From Opitutia bacterium (GTDB taxonomy: Bacteria > Verrucomicrobiota > Verrucomicrobiia > Opitutales > Opitutaceae): 64,000 nucleotides of DNA. The stretch covers positions 1 to 64,000 of the forward strand of contig CANJIU010000041.1 of NCBI GenBank assembly GCA_947474365.1. The letters are read 5' to 3'. The notes below the pieces were generated by a model. It did not search any database and was not told the origin of the DNA. It saw only the letters and a list, made by a program, of their open reading frames with translations. Each line of letters begins with the position of its first letter. Position 1 is the first letter of the stretch. Positions 17,686 to 25,201 of the stretch are shown here, piece after piece. Made by a program: the position numbers and the translations under genes.

Positions 17686-18618
17686 ATGAAAAAAATCCGC
17701 GTTCTCGATTCCCACACCGGCGGCGAACCCACCCGGCTGGTGCTTGAGGGCGGGCCTGATCTCGGCATCGGTCCGCTCGAAGAGCGCGTCGCGCGCTTTC
17801 GCGCGGAATTCGACGCATACCGCTCCGCCATCGTCAACGAGCCGCGCGGCTCCGACACGGTCGTCGGCGCCCTTCTCGTCCCGCCGCATCGCGCCGGTTG
17901 CGATCTCGGCGTGATTTTTTTCAACAATGTCGGTCCGCTCGGCATGTGCGGCCACGGCACGATCGGCCTCGTCGCCTCGCTCGCCCACCTCGGTCGACTC
18001 ACTCCGGGTCGAATAAAACTCGATACCCCCGTCGGCGCGGTCGGCGCCGAATTGCACCTGGATGGATCCGTTTCGGTCGAAAACGTGCCGTCTTACCGCA
18101 AGGCACACGGCCTCCAGGTCGATGTTCCCGGGCACGGCACCGCAGTCGGCGATGTGGCGTGGGGCGGCAATTGGTTTTTCCTCGTCGGGGAGCACGGCCT
18201 TCGCCTCGAACTTGCCGCGCTGGAGGCGCTCACCGAATTTACGTGGCGGGTCCGGCAGGCGATCAACGCGCAGGGGTTTCTCGAGGTGGATCACGTTGAA
18301 TTGTTTGCGCCCTCGCCGAATCCCGCCGCCCACAGCCGCAATTTTGTCCTCTGTCCTGGCAAGGCTTATGATCGTTCGCCCTGCGGCACGGGCACGAGCG
18401 CCAAGCTCGCCTGCCTCGCCGCCGACGGAAAACTCGCCGAGGGCGAGACGTGGATCCAGGAGAGCGTGATCGGCAGCACCTTCACCGGCCGCTACCGCTG
18501 GCACGACCGAGCCAAGGGGGAAATCTCGCCGACCATCACCGGCAGCGCTCATGTTTGCGCCGAGGCCACCCTGATCCTCGACGAGCGCGATCCGTTTTGT
18601 TGGGGCATCCGCGCGTGA
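17686..18618 (+). CDS. Proline racemase family, probable 4-hydroxyproline 2-epimerase
   Basis: The 310-residue protein has both catalytic cysteines of the proline racemase family: Cys88 in MCGHGTIG and Cys233 in SPCGTGTSAK. DSHTGGEPTR at the N-terminus is the usual substrate-binding segment. Family members are proline racemases, trans-3-hydroxyproline dehydratases or 4-hydroxyproline epimerases. Two cysteines exclude the dehydratase group, and the downstream D-amino-acid-type dehydrogenase and deaminase point to trans-4-hydroxy-L-proline to cis-4-hydroxy-D-proline. It acts in the cytoplasm as a homodimer in known members. Its stop overlaps the next start by 4 nt (GTGA). Confidence 0.88.
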   Translation: MKKIRVLDSHTGGEPTRLVLEGGPDLGIGPLEERVARFRAEFDAYRSAIVNEPRGSDTVVGALLVPPHRAGCDLGVIFFNNVGPLGMCGHGTIGLVASLAHLGRLTPGRIKLDTPVGAVGAELHLDGSVSVENVPSYRKAHGLQVDVPGHGTAVGDVAWGGNWFFLVGEHGLRLELAALEALTEFTWRVRQAINAQGFLEVDHVELFAPSPNPAAHSRNFVLCPGKAYDRSPCGTGTSAKLACLAADGKLAEGETWIQESVIGSTFTGRYRWHDRAKGEISPTITGSAHVCAEATLILDERDPFCWGIRA

Positions 18619-19889
18619 GCCCGACCCGCTCCCAACGCGTCGTCATCTGCGGCGCCGGCATCATCGGCCTCTGTTGCGCCCGCTCCCTGCGCGCTCGCGG
18701 CCACGATGTCACCGTGATCGAGCGCGCCCCCGAGGATCGCGACGGCTGCTCGTTTGGAAATGCCGGGATGATCGTGCCGAGCCACTTCATTCCGCTTGCG
18801 GCTCCCGGGATGACGACGCTTGCGCTCAAGTGGATGTTCGACGCGAAGAGTCCTTTCTACATCCGCCCGCGCCTGAGCGTCGACCTGATCACCTGGGGCC
18901 TGCGCTTCATGCGCGCCGCCAACGCCGACCATGTGACTCGGTCCGCCCCGGTGATTCGCGACCTGAGTCTCGCGAGTCGTGCGCTTTACGAACAGCTCGC
19001 CGAAGAGACCGCCAACGACATCGGATTGATCCAGCGCGGTCTGCTGATGCTGTGCAAGACGCAGCACACGCTGGACGACGAAGCCGGCGTCGCCACCCGC
19101 GCCCGCGAACTCGGCCTGCCCGCCGAGGTGGTGTCGGCCGCCCGCGCGGCGGAGATTGATCCCGACGTGCGGATGGACATCGCCGGCGCAATTTATTTCC
19201 CACTCGACTGCCATCTCACGCCCCAATGCCTCATGCCCTCGTTGCTCCGCCTCGCGCGGGCGGCCGGCGTGAAATTTCAATGGTCGACCGAAGTCACTGG
19301 CTGGCGCACGGCCGGTCGTCGCGTGGCGGCCGTACGGACCACCGCCGGCGAGCTCGAGGCCGATGAATTTGTCCTCGCGGGCGGCTCGTGGTCACCGAAG
19401 ACGGTGCGTTCCCTCGGCCTCACGTTGCCCATGCAGGCCGGCAAGGGCTACAGCGTCACCCTGCCGCGCCCACGGCAATTGCCGCGGCTCTGCTCCATCT
19501 TCACCGAGGCACGTGTCGCCGTCACCCCGATGGGGAGCGCGTTGCGCGTGGGCGGGACGATGGAGCTCAGCGGCATGGATGAGTCCATCCAAAGCGAACG
19601 CGTCGCCGGCATCACCGAAGCGGTGCCGCGCTATTTTCCGGATTTTTCCGCGGCGGATTTCCGCGACCTCCCGGTCTGGCGCGGGTTGAGGCCGTGCGCG
19701 CCGGATGGCATGCCCTACATCGGACGTTTCGCCCGTCACGAAAATCTTTGCGCGGCCACGGGCCATGCGATGATGGGGCTAAGCCTCGCGCCGATCACGG
19801 GCCAGCTCGTCGCGGAGATCCTTTCCGGCGAAAAACCGTCGATTGCCATCGATTCCCTCCGACCCGACCGCTTTTCCTCCCTCCCATGA
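18615..19889 (+). CDS. FAD-dependent D-amino acid (D-hydroxyproline) dehydrogenase
   Basis: I set the start at GTG 18615, which overlaps the epimerase stop (GTGA) and puts the dinucleotide-binding motif VVICGAGIIGLCCA at the extreme N-terminus. The 424-residue length and the C-terminal WRGLRPCAPDGMPYIGR and ATGHAMMGLSLAPITGQLV segments fit the DadA-type DAO family. In this context it should oxidise cis-4-hydroxy-D-proline to 1-pyrroline-4-hydroxy-2-carboxylate, passing electrons from FAD to the respiratory chain. Its end overlaps the next gene by 4 nt (ATGA at 19886-19889), so all three genes are translationally coupled. Confidence 0.86.
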   Translation: MSPTRSQRVVICGAGIIGLCCARSLRARGHDVTVIERAPEDRDGCSFGNAGMIVPSHFIPLAAPGMTTLALKWMFDAKSPFYIRPRLSVDLITWGLRFMRAANADHVTRSAPVIRDLSLASRALYEQLAEETANDIGLIQRGLLMLCKTQHTLDDEAGVATRARELGLPAEVVSAARAAEIDPDVRMDIAGAIYFPLDCHLTPQCLMPSLLRLARAAGVKFQWSTEVTGWRTAGRRVAAVRTTAGELEADEFVLAGGSWSPKTVRSLGLTLPMQAGKGYSVTLPRPRQLPRLCSIFTEARVAVTPMGSALRVGGTMELSGMDESIQSERVAGITEAVPRYFPDFSAADFRDLPVWRGLRPCAPDGMPYIGRFARHENLCAATGHAMMGLSLAPITGQLVAEILSGEKPSIAIDSLRPDRFSSLP

Positions 19890-20788
19890 CCATGAACTGG
19901 ACCGGCGTTCTCCCCGCCATCACGACCAACCTGCGCGCCAATGGCGCCATCGATCATCCTGCGCTGGCAAAACATTGCCGTTGGATGATCGAAAGCGGCT
20001 GCCGTGGCATCATCTGCTGCGGCTCGCTCGGCGAATCAGCCACCCTTTCCTTCGAGGAAAAAATCAGCGTTGTCCAAACGTGCGTGCGCGCAGTCGGCGC
20101 CCGCGCGCCGGTCGTCATCGGCGTGGCGGCGCTGAGCACCGCAGAGGCCGTCGCGCTCGCCCGCGCCGCGGCCAAGGCGGGCGCCTCAGGTCTGATGGTG
20201 CTGCCACCGTACGCGTACAGCACGGACTGGCAGGAGATGAAAGCCCATGTCGCCGCCGTGTTTCGCGCCACGCGCCTGCCGTGCATGCTCTACAACAACC
20301 CGATCGCGTACAAAACCGATTTCCTACCCGCACACATCGCCGAACTGGCGGCGGAGCATCCGAATCTCGCCGCCGTCAAGGAATCGACTGGCGACACCCG
20401 CCGTCTCACCGCGCTCCGTGCGATTCTCGGACGACGGCTCGCGCTGCTCGTCGGCATGGATGACGCCATTGTCGAGGGCATCCGCAACGGCGCCGAAGGC
20501 TGGGTCGCCGGCCTCGTCAACGCGTTTCCCGTCGAGTCTGTCGCGCTCTTCGACGCCGCCGTGGCCGGCGAAAATGCCCGGGCCGACGCACTGTACCGCT
20601 GGTTCCTCCCGTTGCTACGACTCGATACGGTGCCAAAATTTGTCCAGCTGATCAAACTCGTGCAGGCGGAAACCCGCACCGGCGCCGCCACAGTGCGCGC
20701 CCCCCGGCTTGAGGTCACCGGCGCCGAGCGTGCCGCGGCGCTGAAGGTGTTGCGCACCGCGCTCCGCACCCGACCGAAACCGGTTTGA
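19886..20788 (+). CDS. DapA-family lyase, probable 1-pyrroline-4-hydroxy-2-carboxylate deaminase
   Basis: The ATG at 19886 overlaps the dehydrogenase stop. The 300-residue protein is a DHDPS/NAL-superfamily class I aldolase barrel: CCGSLGESATLSFEE near residue 45, Tyr136 in YNNPIAYK, and the Schiff-base Lys165 in AAVKESTGD. In hydroxyproline pathways this family deaminates and dehydrates 1-pyrroline-4-hydroxy-2-carboxylate to 2-oxoglutarate semialdehyde. The semialdehyde dehydrogenase that would finish the route is not in this window. By sequence alone it could be another DapA homologue; the coupling to the epimerase and dehydrogenase decides the call. Confidence 0.85.
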   Translation: MTMNWTGVLPAITTNLRANGAIDHPALAKHCRWMIESGCRGIICCGSLGESATLSFEEKISVVQTCVRAVGARAPVVIGVAALSTAEAVALARAAAKAGASGLMVLPPYAYSTDWQEMKAHVAAVFRATRLPCMLYNNPIAYKTDFLPAHIAELAAEHPNLAAVKESTGDTRRLTALRAILGRRLALLVGMDDAIVEGIRNGAEGWVAGLVNAFPVESVALFDAAVAGENARADALYRWFLPLLRLDTVPKFVQLIKLVQAETRTGAATVRAPRLEVTGAERAAALKVLRTALRTRPKPV

Positions 20789-20819
20789 GCCTGCCTGCCT
20801 ATCGCGGTGGACGCCGGCC

Positions 20820-22184
20820 TCACGCCGCCCATCGCCGCCAGACCTGATAGACGGGAAACCCGGCCGCGACCAAGGCGACACCCCACAGCGGCGCAAAGTC
20901 GCCCTGTGAGCACGCACTCCACAACAACGCGGTCAAACCGAGCCCCGTCCCACCGACGAAGATCGCGGGCACGACGGGATATCCGGGTGTCCGATACGGC
21001 CGCCGCGCATCCGCCATTGTGCGCCGAAGCACAAAAATCGCCCCAACGCCGAACACGAGCGCCAGCCACTCCACCATCACGAAATAGGCGGTCAGCCGGT
21101 CAAAAAGCCGCAACGGCCGCGCCGGATCGCGCAGCACCAGGATGAGAACGACGGCGATCAGGCCCTGGATCAAAATCGAAACATAAGGAGTCGCCCGGGT
21201 CGGGTGCGCCCGGCCGAGCCAGGAAAAGGAAAGACCATCCCGCCCGAGCGCGTAGGCGACGCGCGCCTTGGTCATGATCACGCCGTTCAGGGAACCAAAA
21301 ACGCTCGCGAGAATGCACGCTCCCATGACCGACGCCGCCAACGGTCCCGCCAACACTCGAACGGCCTCCTTCGCCACCACCGTGCCCGGCATCGCCGCCA
21401 GCGGAATCAGGTAGAGATAGGCAAGATTGGCCGAGAGATAGAGGCCGATCGTTGTGCCCGTGCCGACGAAGATAATCCGCGTCAAATTGCGTTCCGGGTC
21501 CTTCAATTCCCCTGCCATGAAGCCGATGTAGACCCAGCCGTTATAGGTAAACAGGACTGACTTGACCGCGGCCGCCCACCCTCCGCCGCCCTCGATCGGC
21601 GCGGACGCCACGACCCAGCGAGAAACATCTCCCGCTCCGGAGAAAAGGGTCGCAATCGCCACGGTCAAAAGCGCGCCGACCTTGATGACCGCAAAAACGT
21701 TTTGGATCGAGGCGCCAAGCCGGACACCGACGATGTTGGCCGCCGACAAGGCCACGACCGCCGCAATCGCAATGAGGGGAATTCCCCAGGGATAATCGGC
21801 GGAGGTCAGGCCGGCCATCCCGAGCCCGAGTTCGCCGAGAAACACCGCCAGCGCCGCCATGCCACTTGGGATGGCCGCCACCAAGTAGAGCCAACCAAAG
21901 ACAAAGGCCGCGCCGTCGCCAAACGCGGCGCGCAAATAGACATACATGCCGCCCGTCTTGGGCAGCATCGTCGCCAGTTCGGCAAGCGTCAGCGCCCCAC
22001 AGAGGCAGACCACGCCGAAGAAAACCCACAACCCGAGGATGACAACCGGATTGGGCAACACCGCGGCAATCGAAGCCGGCGTGCGGAAGATGCCGCCCCC
22101 GATCATCGTACCCGTCAGGAGCGCAACGCCGCTCCAAAATCCAATCGAAGGCCTGACTTCAGGGGTGGATGGCATCCGGCTCAT
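20820..22184 (-). CDS. APC-family amino acid permease
   Basis: The protein is about 454 residues from the ATG at 22184, with a GTG 15 nt upstream and another ATG at 22175 as alternatives. It has about 12 hydrophobic segments. The first, VALLTGTMIGGGIFRTPASI, is the glycine-rich helix 1 signature of the APC superfamily, and KTGGMYVYLRAAFGD follows helix 2. It would import an amino acid with protons or exchange it across the inner membrane. It converges with the hydroxyproline unit, 31 nt from the end of the deaminase gene, so hydroxyproline or proline is a plausible substrate. Confidence 0.85.
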   Translation of the reverse strand: MSRMPSTPEVRPSIGFWSGVALLTGTMIGGGIFRTPASIAAVLPNPVVILGLWVFFGVVCLCGALTLAELATMLPKTGGMYVYLRAAFGDGAAFVFGWLYLVAAIPSGMAALAVFLGELGLGMAGLTSADYPWGIPLIAIAAVVALSAANIVGVRLGASIQNVFAVIKVGALLTVAIATLFSGAGDVSRWVVASAPIEGGGGWAAAVKSVLFTYNGWVYIGFMAGELKDPERNLTRIIFVGTGTTIGLYLSANLAYLYLIPLAAMPGTVVAKEAVRVLAGPLAASVMGACILASVFGSLNGVIMTKARVAYALGRDGLSFSWLGRAHPTRATPYVSILIQGLIAVVLILVLRDPARPLRLFDRLTAYFVMVEWLALVFGVGAIFVLRRTMADARRPYRTPGYPVVPAIFVGGTGLGLTALLWSACSQGDFAPLWGVALVAAGFPVYQVWRRWAA

Positions 22185-22236
22185 CGCCAGCGACCACACA
22201 CCCCGAGTCGGAGCCTGTCCAGACCGAAGCCGAAAA

Positions 22237-22554
22237 TTACTGGTTCTTCTTCTTCCGCTTCTTCGGCGTCTCGTCCTGGCCCGTGGTGCCGTATTCTTCC
22301 TTGGTCAGCTTGCCGTTATTGTCCTTGTCGAGGGACGCGAACTTGGACTTGGCACCGTCCTCGCCGAGCTTCTCCTTAAACGCCGCGATGAACTCGGCCT
22401 GCGTAACCGAAGCGTCGCCATCCTTGTCAGCGACTTCGAACGTGATCGCGGCGGAGTCGTTTTTCTTGCGGTTCCCCTTGGCTGCGAAGGCGGCGATGGG
22501 CAAAGCAACGGTGGCTACAAGTGCGGACAGGAGGAGGCGTTTGGACAGTTTCAT
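22237..22554 (-). CDS. Small exported EF-hand protein
   Basis: The 105-residue protein has a signal peptide (about residues 1-24, ending AAFAA) and two EF-hand calcium loops: DKDGDASVTQAEF and DKDNNGKLTKEEY. Both keep Asp/Asn at loop positions 1, 3 and 5 and Glu at 12 (or its equivalent). The C-terminus is strongly basic (PKKRKKKNQ). It is probably a periplasmic calcium-binding protein; partners are unknown. It stands alone between the permease and the PDZ gene. Confidence 0.85.
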   Translation of the reverse strand: MKLSKRLLLSALVATVALPIAAFAAKGNRKKNDSAAITFEVADKDGDASVTQAEFIAAFKEKLGEDGAKSKFASLDKDNNGKLTKEEYGTTGQDETPKKRKKKNQ

Positions 22555-22674
22555 GCTGATGGGGGATTGAGAACGTCGTGAATTCGACGTCCTGCCTAGA
22601 CGGTGGGGCGATGATTTGGTTTCATATCATTTAAACTGGGCGGAGCACCACACCGCTGGGGACCGAATTCCTGC

Positions 22675-23733
22675 TCAGAGAACGGCGGGGAGGAGCGGTG
22701 GCGCCGGCGGCCTGGGCGGTACCGGCAGCACAATGCCACGAGGCCGGATGATCCGGGTCTCAGCACCCTTGAAATCGCCATCGGTCCGGAAGCTCAGGTC
22801 GTGCATGCCCTCGAGTTTTTCCAATCGGGCCCGCACCATTGGCGGCATCGCTGCGCGTTCCTCGGCCGTCGTCACCGGTCCGGAGAAAACGGCCTCGCCC
22901 TTCGGGCCGTTCACGACCAGCGATTTCACACCGCCCTTAATCGTGAGTTCGAGGGAGCCTTCGTCGTCTGAATAGACCAGATTGCCGTTGCCTGTGTTGA
23001 TGCTCATCGCACGCATGCCCGTGCCTCCACTATGGTCGATGCGGATGCGGGCGCTCGATGGGACGATTCCGTGCGGGCCGTCCGGAGCGGGACGCGCCCG
23101 CTGCAACAGGGAGAGAACCCGATCCCATTCCTCGCGGCGTTCAAGCCCATCCGGACCATGGGCCATGATTTCGGCTCGAATCTCGGGGGAAATGCTGAAC
23201 GGAAGACCATCGCTCCCGGGCAACGGCTGATCAACCGTAGCCACCTTCGGCACCTCCTGTTTGCCCAACGTGATCGTGGCGGTCGATTTCTGTCCGCCAC
23301 GCAGGTAAGTGAGGGTGACCTCCTCGCCTTCCTTTCGATTCCGGATGAGCACCGCGAGTTGGCGCGTCTCGATGAGAATTTGCTCGTCGAGCTTCAACAG
23401 GATGTCGTGCACCGCCAAGACCTTCACAGCGGGACTGTCCGGGACGAGGTGATTCACCACGAGACCTGTGCCACGAGGCAGCCCGAGCTGGGAAGCCGTC
23501 GTCGCCGAGACAGAAGCTGTCTCCACCCCGAGGAAGGCAACGGTCTCCATCTCGACCTTTCGCTTCTCGGCGCCTGACGTGGTGACGCGACGCTCGCGCC
23601 CCGGCAGCGACAGCACGCGCACCTCGCGTTTTTCCTCCTTCGGAGCAGGAGCGGGTTCAGCGGCGCGCAGTGACGGTTGCACGGCGACGAGCGCCGTGGT
23701 GATCGAGAGAAGGCAATGGATGGTGATTTTCAT
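22675..23733 (-). CDS. Exported PDZ-domain protein in a sigma-factor operon
   Basis: The ATG at 23733 gives 352 residues with a signal peptide (about residues 1-24, LRAAEP). A PDZ-like domain lies at about residues 60-160 (ASQLGLPRGTGLVVNHLVPD, HDILLKLDEQILIETRQLAV, EEVTLTYLRGGQ). No serine-protease domain precedes it, so it is not a DegP-type enzyme. The C-terminal part holds a beta-rich segment (GNLVYSDDEGSLELTIKGG) and ends in a Pro-rich tail (PVPPRPPAPPLLP). The gene follows the putative anti-sigma gene by 22 nt and is probably controlled by the ECF sigma factor, perhaps as an envelope-stress sensor. Confidence 0.8.
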   Translation of the reverse strand: MKITIHCLLSITTALVAVQPSLRAAEPAPAPKEEKREVRVLSLPGRERRVTTSGAEKRKVEMETVAFLGVETASVSATTASQLGLPRGTGLVVNHLVPDSPAVKVLAVHDILLKLDEQILIETRQLAVLIRNRKEGEEVTLTYLRGGQKSTATITLGKQEVPKVATVDQPLPGSDGLPFSISPEIRAEIMAHGPDGLERREEWDRVLSLLQRARPAPDGPHGIVPSSARIRIDHSGGTGMRAMSINTGNGNLVYSDDEGSLELTIKGGVKSLVVNGPKGEAVFSGPVTTAEERAAMPPMVRARLEKLEGMHDLSFRTDGDFKGAETRIIRPRGIVLPVPPRPPAPPLLPAVL

Positions 23734-23755
23734 GGGAAAATTCTCGGTGGGGGAG

Positions 23756-24238
23756 TTATTGGAAAGAGATCGGGACGACTCGCACCTCTTCGCGGGGTAC
23801 GGTCCAAACGAGCGAGGCGTTGGTCCGCGGATTTTTCCAGGTGATGGTATCGACAAAATGCAATCGCTCGCGCCGGGCCTCAGTGCCGTCTGCGAGCGTG
23901 ACCAACCCCTCGTCGCGGGCGGAAACGAGCACGTTTTCCGCGGCGATGGGTTTCATTTCCATCGGTGAGTCGGCGACGACGCGGGTCGGGGAAGTCACGA
24001 GCGCGGCCGGCATACCCGCCCCGGACTTCGAGGGCGAATGGAAGAACACCGTCCAAGCCACGGCGACGGCAGCCGCAGCGGGCAAGGCGGCGATCCAAAA
24101 CCACGGGGCAGACGTCGCGGTTCGCCCGGCGGGCCTTTCCCGCAACTGGCATTCGATGCGCGAGAGCAGCGCGGGCGACGGTGCGGAGGGACGCAGCCGT
24201 TTCAATTCCGCTTCGAGGTCCAAAAATTCGTCATCCAT
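23756..24238 (-). CDS. Putative membrane anti-sigma factor
   Basis: The 160-residue protein has an acidic/basic N-terminal region (LDLEAELKRLRPSAPSPALL), one hydrophobic helix (APWFWIAALPAAAAVAVAWTVF without its ends, about residues 45-65) and a periplasmic domain with a conserved-looking ITWKNPRTNASLVW segment. The gene overlaps the ECF sigma gene by 8 nt (24231-24238). Size, topology and position fit an anti-sigma factor, although no ZAS zinc motif (HxxxCxxC) is present. The function is inferred from context. Confidence 0.65.
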   Translation of the reverse strand: MDDEFLDLEAELKRLRPSAPSPALLSRIECQLRERPAGRTATSAPWFWIAALPAAAAVAVAWTVFFHSPSKSGAGMPAALVTSPTRVVADSPMEMKPIAAENVLVSARDEGLVTLADGTEARRERLHFVDTITWKNPRTNASLVWTVPREEVRVVPISFQ

Positions 24239-24746
24239 GGCAATCGGCTGAGGTTAGTTCACGACGCAGGGCGGCAAGGGCGTACCGATAGCGCGACGCG
24301 GCGGTGTTGGGCGACAGGTTGAGCTCTCGGGCAATCTGATCGAACGTGAGTTCGCCCCAGATTTTGAGCACGAGCACCTCCCGCTGCTCGGCGGGAATTC
24401 TGTGCATCGCCTCCTCGATCGCGGCGCGACGCTCGTCGTCCTCCAGTGAGACTTGAAAACAGGCGACCGTTTCTGCGGCCCCATCGACGTGTCTCTCCTC
24501 GCGAGCGGTACGGCGATCCTCCCGCCGCACCAGATCGAAGGCCGCACGTCGCGCCGACGTAACGAGAAGCGCCATCGGTTCGCCGGGAAGATCGCGCTGA
24601 TGGCGCCAGAATCGGATGAAGGCCTCCTGGACCACGTCTTCGGCATCGGCATGGGAACGCGTCCATTGGCGGGCGCAGAGGAGCAGTTTCGGGCCGAAAA
24701 GCTGAAACCAGTTCTTCCAGGTGTCATGATTGGGCGGTTCCTCCAT
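24231..24746 (-). CDS. ECF-family RNA polymerase sigma factor
   Basis: The 171-residue protein has sigma region 2 (SHADAEDVVQEAFIRFWRHQ) and region 4 (MHRIPAEQREVLVLKIWGEL, then the helix-turn-helix FDQIARELNLSPNTAASRYR). It lacks regions 1 and 3, which defines the extracytoplasmic-function group. It is the first gene of a probable three-gene operon with the putative anti-sigma factor and the PDZ protein, an arrangement that suggests a membrane-signalled regulon. I could not find a convincing autoregulatory promoter upstream. Confidence 0.88.
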   Translation of the reverse strand: MEEPPNHDTWKNWFQLFGPKLLLCARQWTRSHADAEDVVQEAFIRFWRHQRDLPGEPMALLVTSARRAAFDLVRREDRRTAREERHVDGAAETVACFQVSLEDDERRAAIEEAMHRIPAEQREVLVLKIWGELTFDQIARELNLSPNTAASRYRYALAALRRELTSADCHG

Positions 24747-24855
24747 GTTCAGGAGTTTCGTGGTGTTTGCCTTGAGAGCGTCACGACCGTGCGACTTTGT
24801 TCACGGTGCCCCGATTTTATCTGCCAAGCCGGCCACAATGTCCGGCCAATAAAAA

Positions 24856-24879
24856 GGGGCCCGGATTGCTCCGGGCCCC
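24856..24879 (-). terminator. Rho-independent terminator of the 61-aa membrane protein gene
   Basis: A perfect 10-bp stem (GGGGCCCGGA with TCCGGGCCCC) with a TTGC loop is followed, on the minus strand, by a run of T (24855-24851). It lies 29 nt downstream of the stop codon at 24908 and would end a transcript of about 280 nt starting near 25130. Confidence 0.88.
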
Positions 24880-24907
24880 TGTTACAAGCTAACCGCTTTG
24901 GACGCTT

Positions 24908-25093
24908 TTAGCTGCGTCCGAAGAGCCGCTTCCAGCTGATGCGGTACTCCAAGCCGGCAACGAACAGCAGTGCGATCACGCTGGCGTAGCCAATCAGGGA
25001 CTCCGCGTTAACTGAGGAACGGAAAGAAAGCACGAGAGCGGCAACAGCGATGAGGCTGACGGGGACCGCAACTAACAGGATGTTCTTGTTCAT
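24908..25093 (-). CDS. 61-residue two-helix membrane protein of unknown function
   Basis: The 61-residue protein is almost entirely two transmembrane helices (about residues 3-24, LLVAVPVSLIAVAALVL, and 32-50, LIGYASVIALLFVAGL). They are separated by a short polar turn (RSSVNAES), and the protein ends in a basic tail (RISWKRLFGRS). I know no named family. It has its own promoter (25137-25164), a 5' UTR of about 37 nt that can fold into a TGAACC/GGTTCA stem (25111-25127), and its own terminator. An OxyR-type operator abuts its -35 box, so it looks like a dedicated target of the divergent LysR regulator. No strong Shine-Dalgarno sequence is visible. Confidence 0.8.
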   Translation of the reverse strand: MNKNILLVAVPVSLIAVAALVLSFRSSVNAESLIGYASVIALLFVAGLEYRISWKRLFGRS

Positions 25094-25136
25094 AGTTTTA
25101 TATCTTTTGCTGAACCTTCTCGGTTCAACGACGCCG

Positions 25137-25164
25137 ACTATACCGGAGAATCACAATAGTTGAA
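25137..25164 (-). promoter_or_regulatory. Sigma-70-type promoter of the 61-aa membrane protein gene
   Basis: On the minus strand the -35 box is TTCAAC (25164-25159) and the -10 box TATAGT (25142-25137), with 16 nt between. The predicted start is near 25130, 37 nt before the ATG. The -35 box directly touches the operator at 25165-25201, the classic position for a LysR-type activator. Confidence 0.65.
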
Positions 25165-25201
25165 ATCGCACCTTCCTATCTCTATCATAGGTTTATTCTA
25201 T
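25165..25201. promoter_or_regulatory. OxyR-type operator between the LysR gene and the small membrane protein gene
   Basis: The 37-bp site reads, on the plus strand, ATCG-N7-CTAT-N7-ATAG-N7-CTAT: four quarter sites at exact 11-nt steps (25165, 25176, 25187, 25198). The published E. coli OxyR consensus is ATAG-N7-CTAT-N7-ATAG-N7-CTAT, so 15 of 16 defining bases match. It abuts the -35 box of the small membrane gene and overlaps the ATG of the regulator (25200-25202), which predicts activation of one gene and repression of the other. Confidence 0.7.
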
